Shown one piece after another: positions 1-7,488 of a stretch of 10,612 nucleotides of DNA (the stretch's first letter is position 1; the number at the start of each line of letters is the position of its first letter). The notes beneath the pieces are model-generated. The model was given only the letters and a program-made list of their open reading frames with translations, did not search any database and was not told where the DNA came from. Origin of the DNA: Deltaproteobacteria bacterium (GTDB lineage: Bacteria > Desulfobacterota > Binatia > UBA9968). Where the stretch lies: assembly GCA_016183075.1 (NCBI GenBank), contig JACPFH010000510.1:1-10612 (forward strand), in the 5' to 3' direction. Position numbers and translations under genes: made by a program.

Positions 1-51
1 CGGCCCCCGACAGCCTTTCCGAGGACACAGGGGAAAAGAGCAGAAGCAGGC

Positions 52-210
52 TCAATCGATTTTTGCCGTCGGTGACACCCGCGCCGCCTTCGCGAGAATC
101 TTGGCTTTCTCCTCCGGCGTCTTCGCCGCGCGGTATTTGCGCCGGAGCTGGGCGAGCTTGCGGCGGCGCGCCCATCGGCGATGAAGCTCCGTTACCCGTA
201 GTACCGGCAT
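52..210 (-). CDS. Small, highly basic 52-residue protein, DUF6800-like
   Basis: The minus strand holds an ATG-to-TGA frame of 52 residues that begins MPVLRVTELHRRWARRRKLA and ends in SPTAKID. It is dominated by Arg, Lys, Ala and Glu in a pattern that predicts one or two amphipathic helices (RRKLAQLRRKYRAAKTPEEKAKILAKA). A G-rich run (GGGGG) lies about 8 bases upstream of the ATG and could serve as a ribosome binding site. The TELHRR start, the RRKYRAAKTPEEKAKIL middle and the closing SPT remind me of short basic proteins filed as DUF6800; that link is from memory and unverified. Function is unknown, though its charge would suit binding to RNA, ribosomes or DNA. It is transcribed away from CT1, so 211-391 must carry promoters for both directions. 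Confidence 0.5.
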   Translation of the reverse strand: MPVLRVTELHRRWARRRKLAQLRRKYRAAKTPEEKAKILAKAARVSPTAKID

Positions 211-391
211 AGACTTACCCCCGGCCGTGTACTTGTATCAGAGCCCCAAGCAGGCTGCAAATAGATTTCCACGCCCACTCTATCCGAGAAGACTCTCTGT
301 CAAAAAATATGGTGCTAAAGGGAAGCGCCATGTCAGAATTGCGCCTCCGGTGTAGTTGGGATAAGGTAGGCCCCACCTAGACGTTAGCGCG
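211..391. promoter_or_regulatory. Divergent intergenic region between the small basic ORF and CT1
   Basis: This 181-bp gap separates two divergently transcribed genes and should contain a promoter for each. It is more AT-rich in the middle (about 285-320) than the flanking genes. I could not pick a convincing -35/-10 pair. A short inverted repeat (AGGT...ACCT, about 364-378) lies just before the CT1 start. No transcription factor site was recognised. Confidence 0.3.
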
Positions 392-1852
392 ATGGACAAC
401 GTTCGCTTCGTAGACACCACGCTTCGCGACGGGCAGCAGAGTCTCTGGGCGCTGAACATGAGGACCGGCATGATGCTGCCGGTCGCGGGGCAGCTCGATA
501 AAGCCGCCTTCGACGCCATCGAACTCGGCACGCCGATCGAAATTCCGAAGTGCGTCCGAGAGCTGCGCGAAGATCCCTGGGAGCGGCTCCGACTCATCGC
601 GCGGAAAATCACCGAGACTCCTTTGCGCGCGATCCACGGTACCAGCAGCGGGTTCGAGTTGTTTCCGCACGCGATACATAAACTGTGGGATGAACGCGCC
701 GCCGCGTGCGGCCTCACGCAGGTGCGGATATCGGACTGTTGGAATGATCCGTCCAGGTGGCGGTGGCGCATCCAACAGGCCAGAGCCGCGGGACTCGATC
801 CGATCATCAATCTGATCTACTCGGTGTCGCCGCGGCACACCGACGAATACTATGCCGAGAGGGCAAGGGCCGCCGTACGACTCGGCGTCTTTCGTCTCTG
901 TCTCAAAGACCCCGGCGGATTGCTTACGCCGGAGCGTACCCGGACTCTGGTTCCCGCCATCTTGCACAGCGCTGGCGGCATACCGGTCGAGCTCCACACC
1001 CACTGCAACACGGGTTTGGGGGCTCTGTGCTGTCTGGAGGCGATCAGGCTCGGAATGACGATCATCAACACGGCCGTCCCTCCGCTGGCGGACGGATCTT
1101 CCAATCCGTCGGTCTTCAATGTCGCGAAGAACGCGCGCGCCATGGGCTACGCAACTTTCCTTCAGGAGGCGGCCATCCAGCCCGTCGCGGATCACTTCAA
1201 GTTCATCGCGAGGCGGGAGCGCCTGCGGGTCGGGGCTCCGCCGGAATACGATTATTATCAATACATCCATCAGGTGCCGGGAGGCATGATCTCGAACCTC
1301 CGCCACCAGCTTCGCCTGGTCGGTATGGAGGACAAGCTGGAGGCAACCCTGGAAGAAGCAGCCCGCGTGCGCGAGGAGTTTGGGTATCCGATCATGGTGA
1401 CGCCCCTCTCCCAGTTCGTGGGAAGCCAGGCGGCCATCCATGTCATCGTCGGGGAGCGCTACCAACAGGTCACCGATCAGTCCATTCAATACGCGCTGGG
1501 ACTGTGGGGAGAAGAAGGCGCCGCCTTGATGGATCCGAACGTCAAGGACAGAATCCTCGGCCGGCCGCGGGCCAAGGAACTCGGGGCTTGGAAGCCGCCT
1601 CAACCGACGCTCAAAGAGCTGCGCGCAAAATTCGGCGGGCCGGGCGTCTCCGATGAGGAGCTGTTGCTCCGTTACATCGCGGGCAAGGACGAAGTAGCGG
1701 CGATGCGCGCGGCCGGTCCGCCAAAGGAATACCTGAACGCCAGACACCCCCTGCTGACTTTGATCGGAGAGTTGAGCCAATTGAGGGACTGCCGCCACAT
1801 CTACGTTCGCAAAGGCGATCTGTCGCTGCAACTGGCGAAAAGAGGCTCGTAA
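392..1852 (+). CDS. Carboxyltransferase-type TIM-barrel protein CT1 (HMGL-like / oxaloacetate decarboxylase alpha-like, no biotin domain)
   Basis: This 486-residue protein belongs to the HMGL-like superfamily and is closest to the carboxyltransferase domains of pyruvate carboxylase, oxaloacetate decarboxylase alpha and transcarboxylase 5S. Seen directly: DTTLRDGQQSLWA at 8-20, a LKDPGGLLTPER segment around Lys172, HTHC at 202-205, ADGSSNPS at 233-240 and PGGMISNLRHQL at 296-307. In 5S the metal is held by an Asp of the RDA motif, a carbamylated Lys and two His; the equivalents here are Asp13, Lys172, His202 and His204. The C-terminus lacks a biotinyl domain and its AMKM motif, so biotin-linked carboxyl transfer is unlikely unless a carrier lies elsewhere. 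A decarboxylase or retro-aldol lyase acting on a 2-oxo or hydroxy acid is the best guess. The ATG at 392 has no clear ribosome binding site, but the family's N-terminal motif begins at once. The importer ATPase starts 35 bp downstream, consistent with one operon. The specific substrate is unknown. Confidence 0.9.
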   Translation: MDNVRFVDTTLRDGQQSLWALNMRTGMMLPVAGQLDKAAFDAIELGTPIEIPKCVRELREDPWERLRLIARKITETPLRAIHGTSSGFELFPHAIHKLWDERAAACGLTQVRISDCWNDPSRWRWRIQQARAAGLDPIINLIYSVSPRHTDEYYAERARAAVRLGVFRLCLKDPGGLLTPERTRTLVPAILHSAGGIPVELHTHCNTGLGALCCLEAIRLGMTIINTAVPPLADGSSNPSVFNVAKNARAMGYATFLQEAAIQPVADHFKFIARRERLRVGAPPEYDYYQYIHQVPGGMISNLRHQLRLVGMEDKLEATLEEAARVREEFGYPIMVTPLSQFVGSQAAIHVIVGERYQQVTDQSIQYALGLWGEEGAALMDPNVKDRILGRPRAKELGAWKPPQPTLKELRAKFGGPGVSDEELLLRYIAGKDEVAAMRAAGPPKEYLNARHPLLTLIGELSQLRDCRHIYVRKGDLSLQLAKRGS

Positions 1853-1887
1853 GTCTTTTGCCCTGCCAAAGATTGTAGCCGTCAACC

Positions 1888-3018
1888 ATGGCGATCCTCA
1901 AAGTCCAGGGTTTGTCTAAGGCGTATCGGGACGTCAAGGCCTTGGATGACGTCGGCTTCGAGTTCGACAAAGGCATTCTCTCGTTTTTAGGTCCTTCGGG
2001 CTGCGGCAAGACAACGCTGCTTCGCTGCATCGCCGGTCTGGAAGTTCCGGATACAGGCAAGATCTACATCGATGACAGGATTCAGACTTCGATCCTTGAG
2101 GGAATCCTGGTTCCACCCTACACCAGGGAAATCGGCTTCGTGTTTCAAAACTACGCCCTGTGGCCGCACATGACCGTCTATAATAACGTCGCGTTTGGAC
2201 TCAAGCTCAGAAAGACCTCCCACGGGGAGGTCGCGAGCAAGGTAGAGGCCGCGCTGGAGCTGGTGGGCCTGCAAAAACTTCAGGCCCGATATCCTGCCGA
2301 GCTGAGCGGAGGGCAGCAGCAAAGAGTGGCTCTGGCCCGCAGCCTCGCGCTCGAGCCTCGACTCATCCTCCTGGACGAGCCGCTCAGCAACCTGGACGCG
2401 AAACTGCGAGAAGAGATGCGAGTCGAACTCAAGAAACTGATCAAGAAGGTCGGCATCAGCGCCCTTTACGTCACCCACGATCAGGAAGAAGCTTTCGTCA
2501 TCTCCGACACGGTGGCCGTGATGGAAAGAGGCAGGATTCTCCAATACGCAACCCCGGACGAAATTTACAACCGGCCCGCGAATCAGTTTGTCGCGTCGTT
2601 CATCGGCAGGTCTGCGCTGGTGGATGGAAAGGTTGTCAAAGTCGACGGCGAACATTGTCTGGTGCTCGTGCCGGAATTCAACCATGCCACGCTGGCTTGC
2701 CACACGCCCAGCGGCGCAGCTCCCGCAGCTACGTGCAACCTCGTCATCCGCACGGGCGAGATCCAACTGAGCAGCCGAAGATTCGACGACCCGGAGAACG
2801 TGCTCGAAGGGGTCATGATCAGCCGCGAATACCGGGGCGGGCTGACCGACCACTGCATCCAGGTTGGGACCAGGCAAATCGTGGTGACTTCGCACAAGCG
2901 CTGCCCGATGATCGACATCGACAATGAACAAGGCAAGGTATTTCTCCACGTGGACAAATCCGCGATAAGTGTCATTATTGCGGAGCGGGCGGCGAGCCGG
3001 GCTGAAGTCCCGGCTTGA
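1888..3018 (+). CDS. ABC importer ATP-binding protein (iron/thiamine/polyamine-type, with TOBE region)
   Basis: This 376-residue ATPase should drive the importer encoded by the next two genes. All ABC motifs are intact: Walker A GPSGCGKT at 35-42, Q-loop Gln87 in VFQNYALWPHMTV, signature LSGGQQQR at 139-146, Walker B LILLDEP at 159-165, D-loop SNLD at 167-170 and the switch His197 in VTHDQEEA. The LWPHMTVYNN stretch after the Q-loop is typical of the PotA/FbpC/CysA/MalK group. Roughly residues 230-370 form a C-terminal regulatory extension of the TOBE type, including a VIRTGEI-like segment. Full length is usual for the group. It starts at ATG 1888, 35 bp after CT1, with only a weak ribosome binding site. 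It is a cytoplasmic protein docking on the permease EAA loops. The substrate cannot be read from the ATPase. Confidence 0.93.
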   Translation: MAILKVQGLSKAYRDVKALDDVGFEFDKGILSFLGPSGCGKTTLLRCIAGLEVPDTGKIYIDDRIQTSILEGILVPPYTREIGFVFQNYALWPHMTVYNNVAFGLKLRKTSHGEVASKVEAALELVGLQKLQARYPAELSGGQQQRVALARSLALEPRLILLDEPLSNLDAKLREEMRVELKKLIKKVGISALYVTHDQEEAFVISDTVAVMERGRILQYATPDEIYNRPANQFVASFIGRSALVDGKVVKVDGEHCLVLVPEFNHATLACHTPSGAAPAATCNLVIRTGEIQLSSRRFDDPENVLEGVMISREYRGGLTDHCIQVGTRQIVVTSHKRCPMIDIDNEQGKVFLHVDKSAISVIIAERAASRAEVPA

Positions 3019-3131
3019 GGCTCGGGCTCCGGCACGTAAGGGAGTGAATTACGGGTACCTGGACAAGACTTAAGCTCGGGTATCGGCAGGGCGTCGTCAT
3101 CCCGCTCTCCTCCAGCGCCATCGCGGGATCC

Positions 3132-4751
3132 TTGATCCTCACGCCGGTCGTGATCGTGCTGTTGCAGAGCTTGACCACGACGAGACTGGCAACGTACGTC
3201 GGCTTTACGGGGGAGAATTATCTTAGGGTCTTGACCGATCCCGAGATCTTCTCGATGATGAAAAACTCTCTTCTCTACGCGTTCGGCTCGGCCGTCTTGG
3301 GCACCGGCGTGGGGGCGATGCTCGCATGGATCGTCGCCCGTACAAACACGCCCGGAAAAGCGCTGGTCGAGCTCATGCCTCTGTATCCCCTCCTGATGCC
3401 GCCGATCATGAAGAACATCGCCTGGATCCTATTGCTCGCCCCCAGGTCCGGCATCCTCAATAACTTTCTGCAACAAAACTTGGGCATGGAAGAGCAGGTG
3501 TTCAATGCTTTTTCCTTATCGGCGATGATCTGGGTCTTCGGTCTCGCCTGTGTTCCGCTGGGCTACTTGTTCTTGCTCCCCGTCTTTCTCTCCTTCGATC
3601 CGTCCCTGGAAGAAAGCGCTTACATCGCCGGAAGCAGGCCGATGCACACGATGATGCGAATCACATTTCCGCTCGCGACTCCGGCCTTCCTATCCGCCTT
3701 CATCCTGAATTTTTTACGGGGCCTGCGCTCCTTCGAGACCCCGGTGCTCCAGGGGAGCCCGGCGGGCATCAACGTCTTTGTCGCCAAGGTTTATGACTCC
3801 ATGTCCATGGAATTCAATTCCGGTCTGGCCACGGCTTACAGCGCCATTCTCATCGTCCTTTCGATCGCGGTGCTCATGTTCTACGTGAGAGCGACTCGCT
3901 TCTCGGAGCGATACGCCACCATTACCGGGAAAGGCTACCGCGTGAAGGTCATCGATATCGGGGGCTGGAAGTACTTCACCTTTTTCGCCGTGTTTAGCTA
4001 CTTCCTGCTCGGCATCGCCGTCCCTTTCGCGGTCTTGATCATCGTCTCCTTGATCCCGTATTACGACTACGAGACCTTCATGAACTTCTTTGCCCACATG
4101 GACCTGTCGAACTACCGTAAGGTGCTGCATCACCCGAGCTTTGTGAGCGGCCTCTACAATTCCCTGACGCTGTCCCTGGCGACGGCCGCCATAACCGTGA
4201 TGGCGGGGATTGTCATGGCCTTCACCATCTACCGAACCAAAGTCTACGGCAGCAAGGTCTTCGAGTTCATCGGCACCATGCCGCTGGCCTTTCCCCCGCT
4301 GGTGCTCTCGGTGGGCCTCGTTCTCGTGTTTATCGGGACGCCCCTTTACAACACGCTGTGGGCGCTCGGGGCGGGACTGTTCGTCGCATACTTTCCCTAC
4401 GCGTTGCGCAACGCATCCGGAGCCATCGTAAGCATCCACAAGGAACTCGACGAGGCGGCCTGGGTCCACGGAGCCAGGTGGCGACATGTCTTCTTTAAGG
4501 TGACGCTGCCGCTCCTGAAACCATCGGTTGCGGGGGCGCTCTTTTACATATTCATCGAGGCGATCCGCAATATCGACGTCGCGGTTCTGCTGGCCGCGCC
4601 GGGAAGCGAGTACGGGCCGGTAACGCTCTTCGATTACTTCAGAGTCGGCCAGTGGGGCGAAGCCGCGGCGGGAGGGGTGATCTATCTGATCATTCTTATC
4701 GTGGCCGTTTCTATGGCGAAATTCGTCTTCAACGTTAAATTCAGTCTCTGA
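3132..4751 (+). CDS. ABC importer permease, fused two-domain (FbpB/AfuB-like)
   Basis: This protein carries two tandem permease domains in one chain, as in ferric-iron type importers (FbpB), so one copy can supply both membrane halves. Each half has an EAA-type cytoplasmic loop that contacts the ATPase: EESAYIAG at 160-167 followed by RITFPLATPA, and DEAAWVHG at 440-447 followed by KVTLPLLKPS. Many hydrophobic segments are visible, for example near 44-68, 83-103, 127-152, 184-196, 236-252, 283-308, 343-366, 386-422 and 513-530, giving about 12 membrane spans. The start is uncertain. TTG 3132 is the first common start codon, but the frame stays open upstream to 3048, and the first membrane helix appears to begin before 3132 (VVIPLSSSAIAGS directly precedes it). 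An ATT at 3048 has AAGGGAG just upstream, so a rare start or a small sequence error is possible. The binding protein follows 45 bp downstream. Confidence 0.9.
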   Translation: MILTPVVIVLLQSLTTTRLATYVGFTGENYLRVLTDPEIFSMMKNSLLYAFGSAVLGTGVGAMLAWIVARTNTPGKALVELMPLYPLLMPPIMKNIAWILLLAPRSGILNNFLQQNLGMEEQVFNAFSLSAMIWVFGLACVPLGYLFLLPVFLSFDPSLEESAYIAGSRPMHTMMRITFPLATPAFLSAFILNFLRGLRSFETPVLQGSPAGINVFVAKVYDSMSMEFNSGLATAYSAILIVLSIAVLMFYVRATRFSERYATITGKGYRVKVIDIGGWKYFTFFAVFSYFLLGIAVPFAVLIIVSLIPYYDYETFMNFFAHMDLSNYRKVLHHPSFVSGLYNSLTLSLATAAITVMAGIVMAFTIYRTKVYGSKVFEFIGTMPLAFPPLVLSVGLVLVFIGTPLYNTLWALGAGLFVAYFPYALRNASGAIVSIHKELDEAAWVHGARWRHVFFKVTLPLLKPSVAGALFYIFIEAIRNIDVAVLLAAPGSEYGPVTLFDYFRVGQWGEAAAGGVIYLIILIVAVSMAKFVFNVKFSL

Positions 4752-4781
4752 GGGAGAAAGCAGTCACCGAGGATAAAAACG

Positions 4782-4790
4782 AAGGAGGAG
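4782..4790 (+). promoter_or_regulatory. Strong ribosome binding site of the binding-protein gene
   Basis: AAGGAGGAG ends 6 bases before ATG 4797 and is close to the ideal anti-16S match. It is by far the strongest such site in the operon. CT1, the ATPase, the permease and CT2 have weak or no recognisable sites. This fits the usual need for more binding protein than membrane components in an ABC importer. Confidence 0.8.
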
Positions 4791-4796
4791 AAAACC

Positions 4797-5855
4797 ATGA
4801 GCGGAAAAACCCTGGCGGCTGTAGCCGCTTTTTGTCTGTTCACCCTGTTTATCATCGCCGGCACCTCGCACGCGGCTTCCCCCGACGAAGCCTACAACAA
4901 AACAAGCAGCGCCTTGTACGCGAAGGCGAAGCAGGAGGGCGAGCTGATCGTCTATACGGTCTGGGATGTCGAGCATATCGTCGCCATACTCCAGGGGTTC
5001 TCCAAGAAATATCCCGGCATCAAAACCACCTACTGGCAGGGTAGAAACCCGGAGATCGTCACGCGAACGATTACCGAGTTCAGGGCGAACCGGGCGAGCG
5101 TCGATGCCATCCTCTCCGACAACGCGCCGCCGGTTCTGAGAGCGGCCGGGGCGATCATGCCCTACGAAACGGCGCAAAAAGAGGCTCTGCTCATCCATGA
5201 CCCGACCATGCCGGTCGTCAGCCTCCAGGTTCAGGCGCTGACCTACAACACGAAGCGGATCAAAGCTCCGGAGTTGCCGAAGTCTTGGGAGAATGTCGCG
5301 ACCCCGAAGTATAAGGGCATGGTAGCCCTGGATGATCCCATGCGCGCGGGTCCGCTAAGCACGCAGTTAGCGGCGCTCAAGGACTTCTGGAAGGACGAAG
5401 CCAAATGGTCAGCCTTCGTCAAGGGCCTCAAGGCGCTGAACGTTCCCGTTCACAAAAGCACGAGCGCCATGTTCCGCCTGGTCATCGCCGGCGAATATGC
5501 CATCGCCATGCCGGCTCTGCTTCATGACGTCATGAACGAAAAGGAAAAAGGCACGCCCGTGGAGTACATCAAGACAGCCACCCCCATCGTCTTCCCGCGA
5601 TACGCGGCGGTCTACGCCAAGGCTCCGCATCCGAATGCGGCCAAGCTTTTGACCGAGTGGCTGATCTCTCCCGATGGGCAGGCGACGCTGGATTCGGTGG
5701 GAAGAGAAGCGTCGCGAAAAGGCTTCCCGTCGAAAACGTCGATCGAGAACGCTTACGGCACAGGAACCCAGCCGGTCGCCGTCCACGACAAGCTTTTCAT
5801 GGAAGATCCACAGAAGTGGCTGGACATGCACGTGAAGCCGATTTGGGCAAAATAA
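4797..5855 (+). CDS. Periplasmic substrate-binding protein of the ABC importer
   Basis: This 352-residue secreted protein should capture the substrate and deliver it to the permease. A signal peptide is clear: MSGK, a hydrophobic stretch at about 6-22, then TSHA with likely cleavage after Ala26. The mature start AKAKQEGELIVYTVWD and later segments NTKRIKAPELPKSWENVATPK, GEYAIAMPALL and YAKAPHPNAAKLLTEWLISPDGQ are typical of the type 2 binding-protein group that includes FbpA, thiamine-binding and related proteins. In FbpA a neighbouring Tyr pair after the GE motif binds Fe(III). Here the corresponding stretch is GEYAIAMPALLHDVMNEKEKG and has no such pair, so an organic ligand is more likely than ferric iron. 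It has no lipobox Cys and so is probably free in the periplasm. The stop is TAA at 5853-5855, and repeat copy A begins about 9 bp later. Confidence 0.92.
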   Translation: MSGKTLAAVAAFCLFTLFIIAGTSHAASPDEAYNKTSSALYAKAKQEGELIVYTVWDVEHIVAILQGFSKKYPGIKTTYWQGRNPEIVTRTITEFRANRASVDAILSDNAPPVLRAAGAIMPYETAQKEALLIHDPTMPVVSLQVQALTYNTKRIKAPELPKSWENVATPKYKGMVALDDPMRAGPLSTQLAALKDFWKDEAKWSAFVKGLKALNVPVHKSTSAMFRLVIAGEYAIAMPALLHDVMNEKEKGTPVEYIKTATPIVFPRYAAVYAKAPHPNAAKLLTEWLISPDGQATLDSVGREASRKGFPSKTSIENAYGTGTQPVAVHDKLFMEDPQKWLDMHVKPIWAK

Positions 5856-5863
5856 AAAGCTAG

Positions 5864-6006
5864 CCCGCGAGGAGGAAGGCCGCCGACGTCCCTTTCCGCG
5901 ACCGAGGGAAGCGCGAGCGAGGCTGCGGACGTCCGATCACGGACGGTACGGCCCATGGCACAAACCTATCGGCCGCAGCGGAGAGCACGCTTCCCGAGGG
6001 AGCTTA
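5864..6006 (-). repeat. Dispersed modular repeat, copy A (inverted orientation)
   Basis: Read on the minus strand, this block runs from TAAGCTCCCTCG (at 6006) through a variable middle of about 30 bp to TTTGTGCCATGGGCCGTACC, then a core with the perfect palindrome CGGACGTCCG (5926-5935), then a GCCTCGCTCGCGCTTCCCTC segment and a CCTTCCTCCTCG end. The same order occurs in copies B and C on the plus strand. It fills nearly the whole gap between the binding-protein gene and CT2 and stops 18 bp before the CT2 start codon. On the plus strand it is open and reads ATEGSASEAADVR, a peptide also encoded on the minus strand of copy C. Confidence 0.8.
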
Positions 6007-6024
6007 GACCGTCAGGCCTAGATC

Positions 6025-7485
6025 ATGAGCGAGATCCATTTCATCGATACGACGCTGCGCGACGGACAGCTTAGCCTCTGGGCATTGAATATGAGAACCG
6101 GGGCCATGCTCGCCGCGGCGGAGCAGATGGATCGGTGCGGCTTCCAGTCGATGGAGTTCTTCGGCTTCTCCGGCTTTATGAAGCTTGTCCGGGAGCAGAA
6201 GGAAAACCCCTGGGACTGGATCCGGCTCGGCGCACAGCGATTTCGCAGAACCCGGCTTCGCTACCACGGCGGGCTTGGCTCGGGATTTGAAAAAATACCG
6301 CGCTGCGTCTTAAAACTCATGGCGGAGCGCGTCGTATCCCACGGAATCACGCTTACGCGCACTTCGAATCCCTGGAACGATTACGGCGCTCTCAAGACGG
6401 AGATGGAAGATCTGCGGAAATTAGGGATGGAGATGGTCGCCAACATCATCTATTCGGTCTCTCCCCGCCACACCGACGAGTACTACGCCGAGAAGGCTCG
6501 CCAGGCTGCGGCGCTGAGACCCTACCGGGTTTGCTTTAAAGACGTTGGGGGGCTTCTTACGCCCGAGCGCACGCGTGCGCTCGTTCCCGTGGTCTTAAAG
6601 AACGCCGGCGATATCCCGGTTGAGTTCCATGCCCATTGCAACAGCGGCCTTGCCCCGGTTTGCTACTCGGAAGCCCTGAAGCTGGGCATGAGAATCTTGC
6701 ACACAGCGGTCCCTCCCTTAGCGAACGGCTCCTCCCAACCCTCGATCTTCAACGTGGCACGAAACGCCCGCGCCCTCGGTTGTACGCCTATCGTCGACGA
6801 AGAGGCCATCAAGCCCGTCGAGGAACATTTCTCCTTCATCGCCAAACGGGAAGGCCATCCCATCGGAGCGCCCCGGGAATACGATTATTCGGTCTACCTC
6901 CACCAGGTGCCCGGGGGAATGATCTCCAACCTTCGCCATCAGCTACGTCTTGTGGGGATGGCGGACAAGCTACAGGCAACTCTCGAAGAGGCGGGGCGGG
7001 TGCGCGCCGAGTTTGGTTATCCGATCATGGTGACGCCGCTCGCGCAATTTGTCGGCAGTCAGGCTGCGATCAATGTCATAGTCGGCGAGCGCTACAAAGA
7101 GGTCACGGACCAAAGCATCCAGTACGCACTGGGGCATTGGGGCAAAGAGGGATCTCAACTGATGGATTCCAATGTAAAGGACAAGATCCTCAGCCGGCCC
7201 CGCGCCAAGGACTGGGAACAATGGACGCCACCGGATCCATCCCTACAAGAGGTCCGGCGCAAATTCGGCGGCCCCGGCGTGTCGGATGAGGAACTGGTTC
7301 TTCGAGTCATCGCCGGGGTGGACTCGGTCAAAGCCATGCTCGCCGCTGGCTCCCCGAAGGAATACCTGAATGCCAAGCAACCGCTTGTGACGCTGATTGG
7401 CGAGCTCAGCAAGCGAAACAATTACCACAAGATCTACATCCAAAAGGGCGATCTTTCGCTGCGCCTGGAAAGAAGGGAGAATTAG
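6025..7485 (+). CDS. Carboxyltransferase-type TIM-barrel protein CT2, paralogue of CT1
   Basis: This protein has 486 residues, the same as CT1, and aligns with it end to end without gaps. The family motifs are kept: DTTLRDGQLSLWA at 8-20, Lys172 in CFKDVGGLLTPER, HAHC at 202-205, ANGSSQPS at 233-240 and PGGMISNLRHQL at 296-307. The inferred metal ligands are Asp13, Lys172, His202 and His204. There is no biotinyl domain. Counting by eye, residues 281-360 share 68 of 80 positions with CT1, while residues 41-130 share about 31 of 90. That second region lies in the barrel portion expected to shape the substrate pocket, so the two enzymes probably act on different but related molecules, or form a heteromer. 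Start ATG 6025 is fixed by the motif spacing and has no clear ribosome binding site. It is separated from the binding-protein gene by 169 bp holding repeat copy A, so it may have its own promoter. Confidence 0.9.
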   Translation: MSEIHFIDTTLRDGQLSLWALNMRTGAMLAAAEQMDRCGFQSMEFFGFSGFMKLVREQKENPWDWIRLGAQRFRRTRLRYHGGLGSGFEKIPRCVLKLMAERVVSHGITLTRTSNPWNDYGALKTEMEDLRKLGMEMVANIIYSVSPRHTDEYYAEKARQAAALRPYRVCFKDVGGLLTPERTRALVPVVLKNAGDIPVEFHAHCNSGLAPVCYSEALKLGMRILHTAVPPLANGSSQPSIFNVARNARALGCTPIVDEEAIKPVEEHFSFIAKREGHPIGAPREYDYSVYLHQVPGGMISNLRHQLRLVGMADKLQATLEEAGRVRAEFGYPIMVTPLAQFVGSQAAINVIVGERYKEVTDQSIQYALGHWGKEGSQLMDSNVKDKILSRPRAKDWEQWTPPDPSLQEVRRKFGGPGVSDEELVLRVIAGVDSVKAMLAAGSPKEYLNAKQPLVTLIGELSKRNNYHKIYIQKGDLSLRLERREN

Positions 7486-7488
7486 GCT

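Noticed and set aside
392..1852. Naming CT1/CT2 as oxaloacetate decarboxylase alpha or pyruvate carboxylase subunit B
   Set aside because: There is no biotinyl domain and no partner subunits, and the active-site motifs differ. The family is clear but the reaction is not.
377..1885. Long minus-strand open frame (about 500 codons) opposite CT1
   Set aside because: It mirrors a gene with clear family motifs on the plus strand, and its own translation is Arg/Asp-rich with no recognisable domain. It is a GC-driven shadow.
1888..5855. Labelling the importer as a ferric iron transporter (fbpABC)
   Set aside because: The layout fits, but the binding protein lacks the expected Tyr pair, so the specific name is not supported.
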